Assembly: GCF_910592395.1 (NCBI RefSeq)
Contig: NC_088325.1
Coordinates: 11,534,109 to 11,598,108 of the forward strand
DNA: 64,000 bases
DNA from: Lineus longissimus
Taxonomy: Eukaryota; Nemertea; Pilidiophora; Heteronemertea; Lineidae
Direction of reading: 5' to 3'
Under the pieces are notes generated by a model. The model searched no databases. It saw nothing but the letters and a program-made list of their open reading frames with translations, and was not told the DNA's origin. The position numbers and the translations under genes were made by a program. Below are positions 10,494 through 21,730 of the stretch, one piece after another (positions within the stretch are counted from its first letter, which is position 1; every line of letters starts with the position of its first letter).

Positions 10494-11230
10494 GTGAGTT
10501 GACCACCAAGTGACCCGCAATGCCCTGAAAATATGAAGCACAGTAACTAAATTTTTGGAGCCAAATATATACATGAATATATACATTTGTTTATTGTCAC
10601 CTATTGAATAGTCGGCCTTTCACAGGCCTATGAGACAGTACAGAATATTACTCGATGAAACTTCGTTTCTCACACGATAAATTATTTCAACATATTTTGC
10701 AACACGTCTGGCAATACAAGATTTCTTGAGCATAGTTTTATGTATGATGAACTCCTACAGCTCAGTATCCCCTTTAGCACCTAGCACTAACAATAGAAAT
10801 GCCTCATATCCGTAAATTTAGGAAGATAGCCAAAAGCAAACATCCTGGCACCAGTTGTTATAAATACTCAGCCTCTCGGTATTTCAGTCATATGAGTAAA
10901 AAGCCTGATCTCAGGATGAATGTAACTCCTGACGGTTGTTATTTAGGCGGATTACGAAAATCGTATTTTGAAATTGCATGAAATTGCAATTTAGGCGTGA
11001 CCTTTATCAAACGTTTTGACAACCCTCGAACAGTAATTTTAATTCTATATATTTTCAGAGAAATCACGAACAACATAAAATCAACAGGCACCCAAATATA
11101 TGTCTTGGTTTATGGTAATACCAATAGATCGTATAGTATTGTCGCACATCTGGCAAGGTGCTTAAGTCCAGTCAAAGATTTAAGATGTGTGCAACAACAG
11201 TTACTGAGGTCTCAATCTGTTTTTTTTCAG
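10494..11230 (+). other. Last intron of the unit 1 gene
   Basis: 737 bp, gtgagt..tttttttcag. AT-rich; no gene or element recognised. Confidence 0.6.
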
Positions 11231-11401
11231 CAAATTGGAGTGGACGGCACAGTGTACGCGAAACTTTCGTTCCAACCTGCTAAACACGACCATCCAGTAA
11301 GGCGGACTGAAGAGCCATCACCATACTCAACTGTCGATTTCAGCCGAAAGGCGCCGCCTTTGGAAGAGAAAGAAGAAGTACTTGTGCAGTACATTACTTA
11401 G
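11231..11401 (+). CDS. Tail A terminal exon with ITSM/ITIM-like motifs, unit 1
   Basis: 171 bp from tttttttcag to the stop TAG, phase 0. The C-terminal 56 residues contain TVYAKL (matches TxYxx[VIL], the ITSM form), SPYSTV (matches SxYxx[VIL], the ITIM form) and a last tyrosine near the end (VQYIT). In known receptors such motifs recruit SHP phosphatases or SAP-type adaptors when phosphorylated, so an inhibitory or switching role is inferred. The upstream in-frame sequence is intron. Confidence 0.85.
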   Translation, partial: QIGVDGTVYAKLSFQPAKHDHPVRRTEEPSPYSTVDFSRKAPPLEEKEEVLVQYIT

Positions 11402-14400
11402 TTACGAAATTGGCCTTTGTGCATCTTAATCTCCTGGTGACACATCATACACACGAAGTAATCATTGAAGATTTCCAGTACATGTGTATCTGGCCCATTG
11501 AAATAGGCTCGGATGCAGCTGTACATCGAGCTTATATGCAATCAAACAATCAGGAATGTAATTCAGATCTCGATGCGACATTTATTATAAGGGGACAGTT
11601 GTATTTTCTGCATGAAATGCTCTATTTTAGTAAGTAGTCTGTGCTCACTTGTTTCAAATCTGTTTCTGCATGTAATTGGATTTTGTTTGCTTAGATGTAC
11701 AGTGCTTATAGAATATGCGCTGATTATATATTCGGTTATATCACGGCAAAGCTCATTTAAAGGGACCACCTGGGCGAGGGGTTAACCTGGCCAGAATAAT
11801 ACACCTTCTTGCCATTATGCGTCGCCACTTGTAGTAGGAGACTGATGCTGATCTCTAAATATTATTTTCGTCTGTGTAGCAAGGCATTTTTGAACATGGC
11901 TTGTGGCTTTCAGGCAGGCCTTGGCTTACACCCTGTTCTAGTGCATTGTTTACTGCAGTTCAATGAATTTTTAATCACCTTTGAACATTCGGTTTTCTTT
12001 TTTGTTCATTTGAGTTTTATGTACATAAATGTATCACTCAGTGCTTTTACATATTTGTTAATAGGTTACATGTGCATACATGTTGATCATGTTATAATTA
12101 TATAGTCATGTATATGTAACTGGACACAAGCAGTTTGCACTAGATTTGGGCGAAGGAAAAGGTTGGTAAAATGATGAGTTAGGTTCGGCAATGACTATTT
12201 GGGACAATTTTGAGAACAAAATGGTTTCAAGATTGAAATTCCAGGGGTATTGCCTCCGTAGCCGCCAACGCGCATTGTATGGAACCTGAGCAATGTCAAT
12301 ACATGTACATTGAGGTTCAAGATCAAATTATAAGCTTGGAAGGAACTTGAGAATCAGAATGCATTAGATTTATGTGAAAAAACAATTTTATGAATTACGT
12401 TTTGTATTTCAAATTGAACCGGATTGTCAAACATTATAAGAAAAAACAACTCAGAAAATTCAGATATGGCTTTGGTCTCGTTTTGGTGACAAACGCCTGC
12501 GCTTCACGTGACGCCAACAACTCTGGCTCGGTGACTGTTTAAAGCTTAGAAATCATTCAATTTACATTCAATATACATGAACAAGCATCAGTCTATGTAC
12601 ATGTATATTATTGTAAAATTTCGGTAGTTTCATGGGTGGTTTCATGGGCATGGTTTTATGATTTTGGAACGTTCCAAGGTTAGAACCAACTCTGAGATAC
12701 AGGTTTTTGATACTCCTACTATACCTCTTATATAAAAATTTGAGATATCGAGAGGCGGAGTATATTGAACACAACTGGTGCCAGGATGACGACGTGCCGG
12801 TTGTTCACTAATCTAAAAATCCAAATCTAATCTAAATCTTTCCAGTCTAGTGACTTTCTGTTAAGTTTATTCAAGATGTGAAGGCCTCGTTTATTAAGGG
12901 TTTTGTTCATGTTCGTTATAATTGTATGTATTTTGTACCTTGTGATGTTGGTAATTATGTAATGGATATTTTTGTGTTACACGAAAATCAATCGATGCAA
13001 ACGAAATAGAAAAAAAGGCACCAATGTAAAATATTACCCGGTGATTTTTTACTTGTGTGTATGGAAAATATGACATCTTAGATAGTTGGATTATTTTATT
13101 TTTCGTTTCATAAGTGTGCCTGTCAGTTGAGTTTTAATTAAGGGGCAACTTATTGATGTTATTGAGTAGAATCATTTTAGATATTTTGTTGTAGACATTT
13201 TTTTACTTGTAACACGGGTTTTAAATCTCTGGAAATTTTTATTTTGTGTCAGTCCGAACAATTCCAAAGACAGTATTGGTAAGATATTATCCCTATGGAG
13301 TATGGTTGTTCGGTCGTGATTTCAAGATGTCGATACTGATATTGTAATTTAAGAGGAAGACCAATGTGATAAACATACCTCTTCTAAGCCTGTTTTTCAT
13401 TAATTAATCAGACACTTCCATTGATGGGGACCAGTACCTTTGTTAAGAAATTCATATTATGAAAGAATATTTTACCATTCTTGTAATAGTTACGAAGATT
13501 CTAGAAATCAGGTTATTTGAGCTACATGTAGATTATATCAGAAAGGCACATACGGTATGTGCACTTCGACATTGTAATCTGGGTAGTGTTACTTTATGAT
13601 TCTACATGTACCTCAAAAAAGCACTGGTGTGAAAAAAAGACTGGCACATCTACACATCACTGTATATAATGTACAGTTTGTAAGGGTTGAAGTGAGCCCC
13701 TTCTGGTTGCTCCTTGAAACCCCTGATTGATTTCTGTGGAGACCAGGGTAATAATACAGTATCCAAAAAACGCATTGAACAGTGAAACATGGAAAAGCGC
13801 TATCTAAGAACTCAATAATATTATCATTATTAATATTAAATGCACACGTTTACTGTAGTAATCAGATTCTGCCGAGCTGGCTTTAAAATCAGGTTGGGCG
13901 TTTTTTCAGGAAAAAAAGGAACGATCGGCCCAACAACATCCATTCTGAGATTGATTCCCACTTAAAGAAATCCAGTCGTGGCACAAGTCTTTATTAAGAC
14001 TAGCTGAACGTGGTTAAAATAACAAAATTTGTAATTAATTCTTATGCAGCTCATTGGCTACATACTTGAGGGAAACTCGAAACTGCAAACATTCATCAAT
14101 GGAAGCTTATTCCCGCCTTAGGTTTTAACCGGGCCGTTCAAAAATCCCAATTTCTATAAGCGTTTCGCTATAGGTTTCCTGTAACAGCTGAGTGCAACGT
14201 CGGTGATATGTTAGGAAGATTATATTTGATGAAGATTTCGATTTTTGCGGATCTGTTTCCGAAATAAAACATTGATTGTATTTTAACACTGGTTAACCGC
14301 ATGCAATAAACATGTGTAGGCAATTTACATTTGTCTTCGTTTTGTCCTTTAGTTGATATATGTGCTGTTACTTACTAGCTTGGACAACTTGCATATGGGA

Positions 14401-15339
14401 TATATGTGGCGAGAAGGATAAAACCCCTGCTTGCCACTAAATGGCTTCACTGGGCAGTTATCGTGGATTGACGAATCTGTGGAGTTTGCAATTGGCGAAC
14501 TCATAAACGGGCGACAGTAATAGGCAGTTTTCGCCAAACTCCAGGAACGTCAACGAGAACATAAGCGTGCCGAATAGTGGGACAGGCGGTCGCGTTGGCG
14601 TTTCGGCAACTTTGTACATCCCTGAAACGCCAAAGTGACCGATTATCCCATTGTTTCGCCTCCTCATGATGTCGAACAATGGGGAACATGTTCACGTTGG
14701 CGTTTCGGGATATCTTCCAAAGCTCCCAACTATACAGTGCCTTCTTTGGGTCCAATAAAAGGCATTATACGGCGCCACCAGTTGATTATCAATCACACCA
14801 CACATACTGTGTTAACTGTTTGCGAGGGGGAAAAACCACTCGCGGCGCAACCAACATTGGTGTATGACTGCGCCGAAACAAAGGATGCACTGTAGGTATT
14901 GTACTGTATTCCAACGGGAGAAAAACAGTGCCGATGTAGCCTTGCCACTTTGTGTGCCCCCATATAAGAGAACATTCATGTATTCCTGATGGGAAAAGAC
15001 CATTTACCTTTGAACACATGGCTCGCTGTCCTTTTAGAACGCTCTGCTGTCAGTAACATCCTTTGCAGGCCTTATCTTGGAGTAACCAGGCTGGTAACTC
15101 TACATACTGAACTTCCAGCGCTATTTCCTCCCCAGCCTCCGCTCTTGGCGCGCGTTGGCTGGAAGCTGAGTAATAGCAATACATTGAGGGTCAAGATGGA
15201 GAGTCTGAGGCCTTATCAATGTTTCAACTAAATGATGATTTATTTTTTTGGGGGAGGGGGGGGGGTCACAATTACGCCAGCAAAATCATTTTTCTCTGTG
15301 TATACTTTTATTCTGAAAAGTCGTCGGACTTTTGTCGGG
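11402..15339. other. 3' UTR and gene-free flank, unit 1
   Basis: About 3.9 kb with no credible coding region. Two AATAAA hexamers at 14,263-14,268 and 14,305-14,310 could end a long 3' UTR, but nearer weak signals are also possible. Between about 14,560 and 14,720 there are short inverted words (ttggcgtttcgg / ctgaaacgccaa), perhaps an old MITE. This flank is absent from units 2 and 3. Confidence 0.45.
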
Positions 15340-15351
15340 GGTCATTCGATT

Positions 15352-15605
15352 CATAGGCCTTCCCATATTTGAATCTACCACCTTCTCACTTTCCTGGGGC
15401 CTTGCTGGCTGAATTTTTAGGCCATTGTGCTTGGTTTCAGCTTCAGTTACTTAGTATCAGAAAAGAAAATGTCGGATACCATTCGAAAGCGTGGCTTTCT
15501 CTCCCGAAATTTTAATATCATGCCATTATTCTTGTAAGATAACATCCAAAATTCTCTTTTTTCGGTAGAGTGTGAAGTTAAGTACGTGAGGGCTCGATAT
15601 GGCTG
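15352..15605 (+). repeat. Diverged relic of the unit-start block
   Basis: Words such as 'ctttcctgggg', 'ttgctggctgaatttttaggcc', 'ggctttctctcccgaaatttt', 'taagataacatc' and 'agagtgtgaagttaagtac' follow the order seen at 18,280-18,485 in unit 2, but with many more differences than between units. This is an older copy of the start block inside unit 1's flank. Confidence 0.65.
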
Positions 15606-16260
15606 CTTGTAATAGGCCTTTTACACGGTTTTTGTTGACATTTATGTATACATGTACATGTATTTCATTTTTCAGCTTTGAGTTTTGAGCAGCCCATCCC
15701 CGTGTACCGCACAATGGTTTTTTTCTGTAATAGTGTCTTAGTTAGGTCCAGGATAGTAGCACTGGTATAGGCCTAATTCTACATAGTGCCTAGTATAGTG
15801 CATTGTAGAAGTACATGTTTTGTGAATGGAAAGTGTCCTACTTCTTGTCGCACCAGAAGATGTGAACATTTTTCCAGTGGACAAAAACATCTATATTGTG
15901 TCCAACACGGAAGGCATTAGTTGCCCCCTTCCGGAGAGTTAGCTCCATGTACATTTATAACTTTCTCACTTCGATCATTTTCCAGGTAAAACGGGTGAAG
16001 CAGTTGAGTTGACAACATTGAGCGAAGCAGCCCACCTGCAGATGTATGTACCACCATGCCCAAAAGGAAGTCTCATGTCAGTATATCAAATACTTTGATT
16101 CACAATTATCAACATTGCCCACAAGCTCGCACTCTCATGGAAGGGAATGAAATGAAAAGTAGCTGGTGTGATGGAATTATGCCTTGACGTATAAACGAAA
16201 TCCTTTGTTGATGCGGCCTAGCGTTCAAGAACCTCTCCCTTAGTTATAGACTTTAGTTCT
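15606..16260. other. Gene-free spacer, unit 1
   Basis: AT-rich with scattered 'taggcct' and 'tacatgta' words. No coding region recognised. Confidence 0.4.
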
Positions 16261-16456
16261 AGGCAGAGCCAGCACAGCACTCAGCAGGATGCAAGATCTC
16301 GCACTCCCAGACCAGAAATTGATTGATTTTAAGATAACAAAACATGTTTCTCTCAACGCCTTCCGCTTCGCCAGCAGTCGAAGGGAAAAACATCGTTCGT
16401 TGATGATTTCTTATCGCTGAAAATGTCTTTAGCGCTGATAACCCGTAATTTTGACA
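16261..16456. repeat. Unit-end block shared with units 2 and 3
   Basis: From 'gcagagccagcacagca' to 'cgtaattttgacaaa' this matches 31,440-31,616 and 49,491-49,671. In unit 1 the block is interrupted right after this by a 1.3-kb insert and resumes at about 17,769. Confidence 0.75.
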
Positions 16457-16827
16457 AACTAGTCCACTGTACCCGTGGCCGCCATCATCAGAGTTTCACC
16501 GGGTGATTGACTTTTAATTTTATGTTCTCTCGTGGGTAGTACTAGTAGGCCTAATGTCGAGGTGGGCAGTATCATTTGCTCTGACATGAAGTGACCGATG
16601 AGAAGTGAGATGTCAGTAGGCCAATGGAACAGTACACAAAAGGCCGATACTAAACACGCCCACCGGGCAGCAGTAGGCCTATCATCAATCTTTTTCATTC
16701 GTCATATATGCATTTAAATACAAACCTTCTTTTCACAATTTGATTCCGAACAAAAATCGATCACCAAGCTGTGTGTGAACGCGCAAAAGCTTTTGACTGA
16801 AGTGACAGGGCTCGAGACGTCGCATTG

Positions 16828-16902
16828 TGACGTCATGACGTCAGCAGACCCATCCTGACGTCGGAGCCGTGCCGCGATCAGGCTGTGTCGGGAATGACGT
16901 CG
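16828..16902. promoter_or_regulatory. Cluster of CRE palindromes
   Basis: TGACGTCA occurs twice back to back (16,828-16,835 and 16,836-16,843). TGACGTCG follows at 16,856 and 16,895, and further GACG words lie in a CpG-rich stretch. This is the pattern of an ATF/CREB-responsive promoter or enhancer. The transcript it would serve is unknown. Confidence 0.45.
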
Positions 16903-17439
16903 CCCGTGACGCGCATGACGCGAAGGTAAAATCGCCGCGCGGGCAAGCTGAATAACGTAGATAAAACCAATAAAAGGCGTTATATCGGATGTTAGTTGGA
17001 AATTCTAAAATACCTTGGTACCGTAAAGTCAACTTTTAAATGGAAAATGCATAAGCCTCGTTCTGAGAGTGGAGTGTTTTGGACACGCAACCAAGATGCT
17101 CTACCAAAGTTCCCGCGGGTTGCACTAAAATGTGGAACCATGCACACAGCTCACTTCAGAAGTTTGAGGCTCTCAAAACACTGCTTCAAACACAAATCAG
17201 CCAAGGAAGCATCAACCACCCTAAGTTTTTTAATGAGCACTACACATATTTGCTGAGAAAAACGCTCCAAATAGCCCATTTGCGCGGATTTTAGCGTCAC
17301 TTGAGCGAGCCGATCCGGACTTCCTATACGCGCTGCCGTAACATAATGTAAGGCGGCGATGGATGGAATTTGCCAAATTCGCACATATTCAAGTTATTTC
17401 GTGGCCTATCTTTTTAAGTTTGAGGTATTTTAGAATAGA

Positions 17440-17606
17440 AATTGAACCCGAGGCGGAGGACCTTGGTTCAGTTACCAAGACACTCGAGGGTGGAGCTAAA
17501 ATACAGTCCAAACCCGAGCCGACAGGCGAGGGTTTGGACGAAATTTTAGCTCCACCCTCGAGTGTCTTGGTAACTCAACCAAGGTCCTCCGCCTCGGGTT
17601 CAATTC
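17440..17606. mobile_element. Foldback (MITE-like) element with long inverted arms
   Basis: Two arms of roughly 72-75 bp (beginning attgaacccgaggcggagg and ending cctccgcctcgggttcaat) are nearly perfect reverse complements around a loop of about 15 bp (gagccgacaggcgag). No coding capacity. Confidence 0.9.
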
Positions 17607-17710
17607 CTTAATTCAAAAATCGGGCTTCGTAAGGACACTTTCGGGACCCGTTAAATGCTACATGCAAAATCTGGGGTCGCTCAGCCATTCGGTATGGGAG
17701 ATATGAGCGC

Positions 17711-17735
17711 ACAAACAAACAAACAAACAAACACA
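17711..17735. repeat. (ACAA)n microsatellite, possible retroelement tail
   Basis: Six or so ACAA units after 'gggagatatgagcgc' and before 'actttctctcg'. This arrangement is common at the 3' ends of invertebrate non-LTR elements. Confidence 0.7.
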
Positions 17736-19213
17736 CAAACTTTCTCTCGAATTTATAAAGTAAGGATATATTATAGTTTTTACTTGTACAATTTCCAGCC
17801 TAATTAGCACTCCGCACAACTTTTTATTACATGAGTTCCGTTTCTTTCAATATTTAAGTTAGCAAGTGTCCAAATAAGCATGCTTATTATGAATAAACAT
17901 TCTGTGACGTCACTCTGTTTCTGCCTTATCTTGTTTTTTGGTTTCGCAATCCACTCAAAAGAGAATTGTACATAAACTCAACTTGCAAAGGTTTTCAGCG
18001 AAAAATAATTTCGTTCCTCATGATTCTATTAAATGGTCAACATGTGTTGTTGGCTATATTTCCTCTAAAGAATTCATACCGAACTGGTGGTAGAGGGAAA
18101 GGGTCAAGCTGAAAAACAGGGCGAAACACAAGCGGCAGCGGAGGCTTTGGGTAAATGTCAGCTCAACTCCATACCCAAGTAGTTGTTGGTGACGCAACGG
18201 ATGCCGACTATACAGATTTTGCACCGATAGTGAAAATCATCAGCCTTTTTGTGGTCAGTCCTGTGTCTGAATACTCCACTTTCACACTTTCCTAGGCCCT
18301 TGCTTACTGAATTTGTAGGCCCTTGTTTTTGGCCTCAGTTTGAGTTGTCAGAAAGATTCCAACATAGATGTCGGAGGCCTTTGGAGGCATGGGCTTTTCT
18401 CCCGAAATTTCCAAATTGTGCTTTAATTCTGGTAAGAAAACATCTTAAATTCTCTCTTGATATAGAGTGTGAGGTAAAGTACACACGTTTGAAAGTTAAG
18501 CATCACGCCCATCGTGGTGTCATTTTTGTCCATCAATAGCTTTGCTGAGAATCAACATATTACGTAACTTGGCCACCTCACGGCGGATTACCAAAAAAGG
18601 AACATTGTTCATAACGAGGTAACCTAGGCCTAGATTGCATCACCTGTTTGATGACAGGGGAATTCTTTGGGCCCTTTGAATTGGACCGGATCCGGAAACC
18701 CTAAGAAGAGACAAATCTACGCCCAAATTGTGATATATACTGTGTTGGCTAAAGCTGCCTACCAGAGGGACTAGAAGTTCTGGATAATTTCGTTTGATTA
18801 AATATGGGAGGCAACCCATACCCGTATTTAACTTGAGGGGGGGGGCAGCAGAACAACTTTTTGTCCAACGGGCCCAAATCTGCATGAAAAACACGTTTTC
18901 GGCGACGTCTGGGGTGGCAATTGCTCCCTTCCCCTCCCCCAACCGCTATTAATATGGCCCTGCAACCTTTAAAAAACTCACTGTTGCAGTTTCTGTTGTT
19001 GTGTAGATGCACCCACTCAGAAAATATGGTTTTTTAGCTTTTCGACTAACAGAAATATGCTCCTCGTTGAATTTAGCGAAATGGAAAAAAAAGGGGATTG
19101 GCCACCTAAGAGGTCTTTGAGCATCTCAAATACCATTCTGCGTTTTTCATTGTGTCTAAACACACCTCCGGGTGCTTATTTAGCGTTGGCCAGAACCTTC
19201 CTGGAGCACGATT

Positions 19214-19379
19214 TGACGTCACTCCAATCACAAATAGAATTTCTCGCAGAGCAGAATTAAGACCAATGAAACCACAGGAACCCTACGTCGTTCGTAATTA
19301 CTGATGATCCATGAAAAAGAAATAGACCTCCATCCGCGTTGTACGTCATGATATGCAATGCATTGTCCTTCCATATATA
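19214..19379 (+). promoter_or_regulatory. Candidate promoter, unit 2: CRE + CCAAT, TATATA downstream
   Basis: TGACGTCA 19,214-19,221, CCAAT 19,224-19,228 and TATATA 19,374-19,379, with the same spacing as in unit 1. Confidence 0.35.
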
Positions 19380-19689
19380 GCATCAACCAAAGTTTGAATG
19401 ACAGTTTAGAGACTGCGCCACCAACTCTGAATGGTCTGGCATCCATAATGAAGGAATGACAGGTTCTGTCATCATTTGGCACGAGATCAATTGCAAATTC
19501 GATAATATTTGATGATCCTATCAAATATTTCCTATTTTTGGAGTAGGGTGTACGCACCATGATTTGTGTCTTACCACGAGACCTACACACGACGAAATTA
19601 GTCGGCAGGGATTGGTGATCCACTCTGCAAGGCGGCTTTGCGATGTGATGATCATTTTCCATCCCGAGGTGAGTTTCCGTGTTAGTCAT
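19228..19689 (-). other. Antisense 153-codon frame, unit 2, coding doubtful
   Basis: Counterpart of the frame at 566-1027, with the same length and an uninterrupted frame. Replacement differences are frequent. Confidence 0.15.
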
Positions 19690-19862
19690 GTGTAAAATCC
19701 TTGTGTTTGAGATTGTAATCCACCACGAGACCTACATACGGCGAAATTAGTCGGCAGGGATTGGTGATCCACTCTGCAAGGCGGCTTTGCGAGGTGATGA
19801 TCATTTTCCATCCAGAGGTGGGTTTCCGTGTGAGACATGTGTAGAATCCTTGGGTTTGAGAT
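19565..19862. repeat. 149-bp direct duplication, unit 2
   Basis: Two copies beginning at 'accacgagacctac', as in unit 1. Confidence 0.7.
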
Positions 19863-20477
19863 TTTAATCCTGTAATCCGGAAATCCCGATTAATATTTGA
19901 CACTTTTGAAATGCCAGAATTATTAGTTCCAATTTTGGATTTTCGAGCGAAATGTGACCACACAATGTACATTGTATCGATATCCTTTGGATCTAAGGTC
20001 TCTGAATCAAGAGTCGGTAAGGGGTCTAGGTTTTGAAGTGGGACTAAAAATCCAAAGAGTTCTCTAAGGCAGATAATCTATAGTTTCAAAGGAATTGCGG
20101 TGGTACCCTTCCCACGAACTATTCGATCGCCAACGATAGAGTGGTGAGCGCCCCGGGGAGCGCCCCCGGGGAGCACCCACGATAACGCATTTGTGTCAGT
20201 CGGTTGATTTCGCTTTGCATTGACATATGGGGTAGAGTGATATCTTGGGCGATAGTGTCGGCATTCATACTTGGACTTGCAGTGAACGACCTTACGCGAT
20301 CCAAGGAAAAAATTTTCAACTTAAAATCATCGTCTGCACGAATAACTTGATCACACAGCAATTTTCCATACGCTACGGAAATAATGCACATCAAACAATA
20401 ACAAATTACTTCGTTTTAGGAAGAAATATTTTGGAGAGATACGTGAAATGCAACTGAATAAGACAACCTTTTTTGAA

Positions 20478-20741
20478 ACTCGGCTTGACTCTATAAAGGA
20501 GACTCGGCTTGACTGTATCAATTGGACCCGCCTTGACTTTAAAAAGGCTACTCGACTTAACTCTAAAAAGGAGACTCGGCTTGACTGTATCAATTGGACC
20601 CGCCTTGACTTTAAAAAGGCGACTCGGCTTAACTCTATAAAGGAGACTCGGCTTGACTGTATCAATTGGACCCGCCTTGACTTTAAAAAGGCGACTCGGC
20701 TTAACTCTAAAAAGGAGACTCGGCTTGACTGTATGGAGGAG
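20478..20741. repeat. 24-bp minisatellite, unit 2 (11 copies, 72-bp higher order)
   Basis: Eleven 24-bp units. From the second unit on they follow a three-step pattern (TRLDCINW, TRLDFKKA, TRLNSxKE when read in the open frame), so a 72-bp block has been amplified three times. The frame remains open on the plus strand for 196 codons, but no domain or start context supports a gene. Confidence 0.88.
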
Positions 20742-21650
20742 ACTCCATCATTCATATCACTAGCGGAGTATTGTCGTCCAGTTTCTCTCACTTTGAACCG
20801 CATTGAGGAAATCAGGGGCTTCTCCAGCCCTGCGAATCGAGCATTAAGCCTTGATTTCCTCAGAATCAGGTTGCATAAAAAACTTGAAATATGCCATTGG
20901 AACGCATTTGATCAGTTATATTTGGCTATACTAATTGGTCTTTCATCAAACATGCAGAAAAAAAACTATCGGTTCTCCGTTGTCTCCTGCCTTATTGCTA
21001 TTCATCTCATCGTTGGTCGATTATATGAATGCAAATAATTTTCTTTCTACTCGTTAAGTTTTTTTTGGACCTCGTTTAGCTTCTACATACTTTGGTCATT
21101 ACCAGTTAAACATTACATCAGTGATGCATGGTTCATGAGTCACGACACAAATATTTTGGAAGAGAACCACTGGGCGAACAGTTATTTCTTTTCTTCACAT
21201 AATAGGTATTCTTCTTCCTCGTTATGGACACATATATGGGCGTATTCTGTACATTCGGAACATTTGATTTTCATGCAGGCCTACGCACTGTAAGTCAGGA
21301 TGATTGCTATAATTAATGCCGGACTTGTGATTGAAAAAATATATATTTACGGATGTTCTAGTTACATGTAGTCCTCTTCAAAACATATGCGTAATTAATC
21401 ATCGTTAGTTGCTTTACATATAATCAATTGGAATCAAAGGTCTTGATAGGAGGCCAAAGTACCATTATAGCCGATTTGACTTTTTTAAAGTGGAGTTGTG
21501 CAAATTTCTGCAGTTTCGTCAATAACATGATTGTTTTGATTTTTTTCCGTGCCCATTCTTAAGGAACGCCATCTGAAGTGTGATAATGTGAGGTCAACTA
21601 GGCCTGTCACCAAGGTCGTTTAAAAATGCTTCTTCCGTTGTACTTTACAG
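20742..21650. other. Upstream interval, unit 2
   Basis: Shared with the other units. It ends in a pyrimidine-rich acceptor (cttccgttgtactttacag) four bases before the signal-exon ATG, which implies a spliced 5' UTR exon upstream. No gene seen. Confidence 0.5.
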
Positions 21651-21654
21651 ATTC

Positions 21655-21730
21655 ATGATCGACATGTATAGCGACCGATTTCCCTTCCTCCTACTCGGCC
21701 TGGGACTCCTCCTGGCGCAAATTTTACATG
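21655..21730 (+). CDS. Signal-peptide exon, unit 2
   Basis: Starts at ATG four bases after an AG acceptor and ends TTACATG|gtaagt: 76 bp, ending in phase 1. It encodes a short polar N-terminus (MIDMYSDR) and a leucine-rich core (FPFLLLGLGLLLAQILHG), a standard signal peptide. The joined codon G|GT gives Gly before ALGIT of Ig1, a plausible cleavage region. Its 3' half is the seed of the 69-bp array that follows. Confidence 0.85.

Larger units (their letters stand above)
3034..11401 (+). other. Gene model, unit 1: five-Ig transmembrane receptor, tail A, signal exon lost
   Basis: Exons are 3104-3430 (Ig1), 3915-4187 (Ig2), 4600-4890 (Ig3), 6277-6570 (Ig4), 7045-7347 (Ig5), 8457-8609 (TM), 9215-9236, 9904-10016, 10279-10493 and 11231-11401 (tail, stop TAG). 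All splice borders are AG..GT and the phases join without a break: phase 1 through the TM exon, then 2, 1, 0. The signal exon has been deleted and the stalk exon is dead. Two readings are possible: a decayed gene, or a gene that starts at the in-frame ATG at 3034, which opens a signal-peptide-like stretch running straight into Ig1. The intact reading frames of all remaining exons favour recent or continuing function. No product name is claimed; such proteins are usually annotated loosely as CD22-like or hemicentin-like. Confidence 0.7.
16457..17768. mobile_element. 1.3-kb insert in unit 1 (composite, with foldback and ACAA tail)
   Basis: Units 2 and 3 run directly from 'ttgacaaat' into 'atagtttttacttgtac'; unit 1 has about 1.3 kb between them. 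The insert holds a GC-rich CRE cluster (16,828-16,902), a short unassigned open region (17,079-17,294), a foldback element (17,440-17,606) and a tail with (ACAA)n at 17,711-17,735. Such a tail is typical of the 3' end of non-LTR retroelements or their SINEs. No clear target-site duplication was found, so it may be several insertions. Confidence 0.5.
1..18182 (+). repeat. Tandem segment, unit 1 (five-Ig receptor, tail A)
   Basis: The opening bases (ttgttggtgacgcaacc) recur at about 18,183, 32,027 and 49,985, each followed by the same order of blocks: start block, CRE/CCAAT pair, 149-bp duplication, 24-bp minisatellite, receptor gene. Unit 1 has the fullest set of Ig exons (five) but lacks the signal exon and its array. 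Its right part (11,402-16,260) is not shared with the other units. The true left border may lie before the window. Confidence 0.85.

Noticed and set aside
10997-11230. Upstream extension of the last tail A exon
   Set aside because: The frame is open, but a strong acceptor (tttttttcag) at 11,230 and phase continuity with the previous exon fix the exon start at 11,231.
17079-17294. Short open region downstream of the CRE cluster as a gene
   Set aside because: Overlapping frames on both strands, no recognisable domain, no clear splice sites. Noted only as part of the insert.
20448-21038. 196-codon frame through the 24-bp minisatellite
   Set aside because: Openness follows from the 24-bp period; the counterpart in unit 3 is frame-broken by indels.
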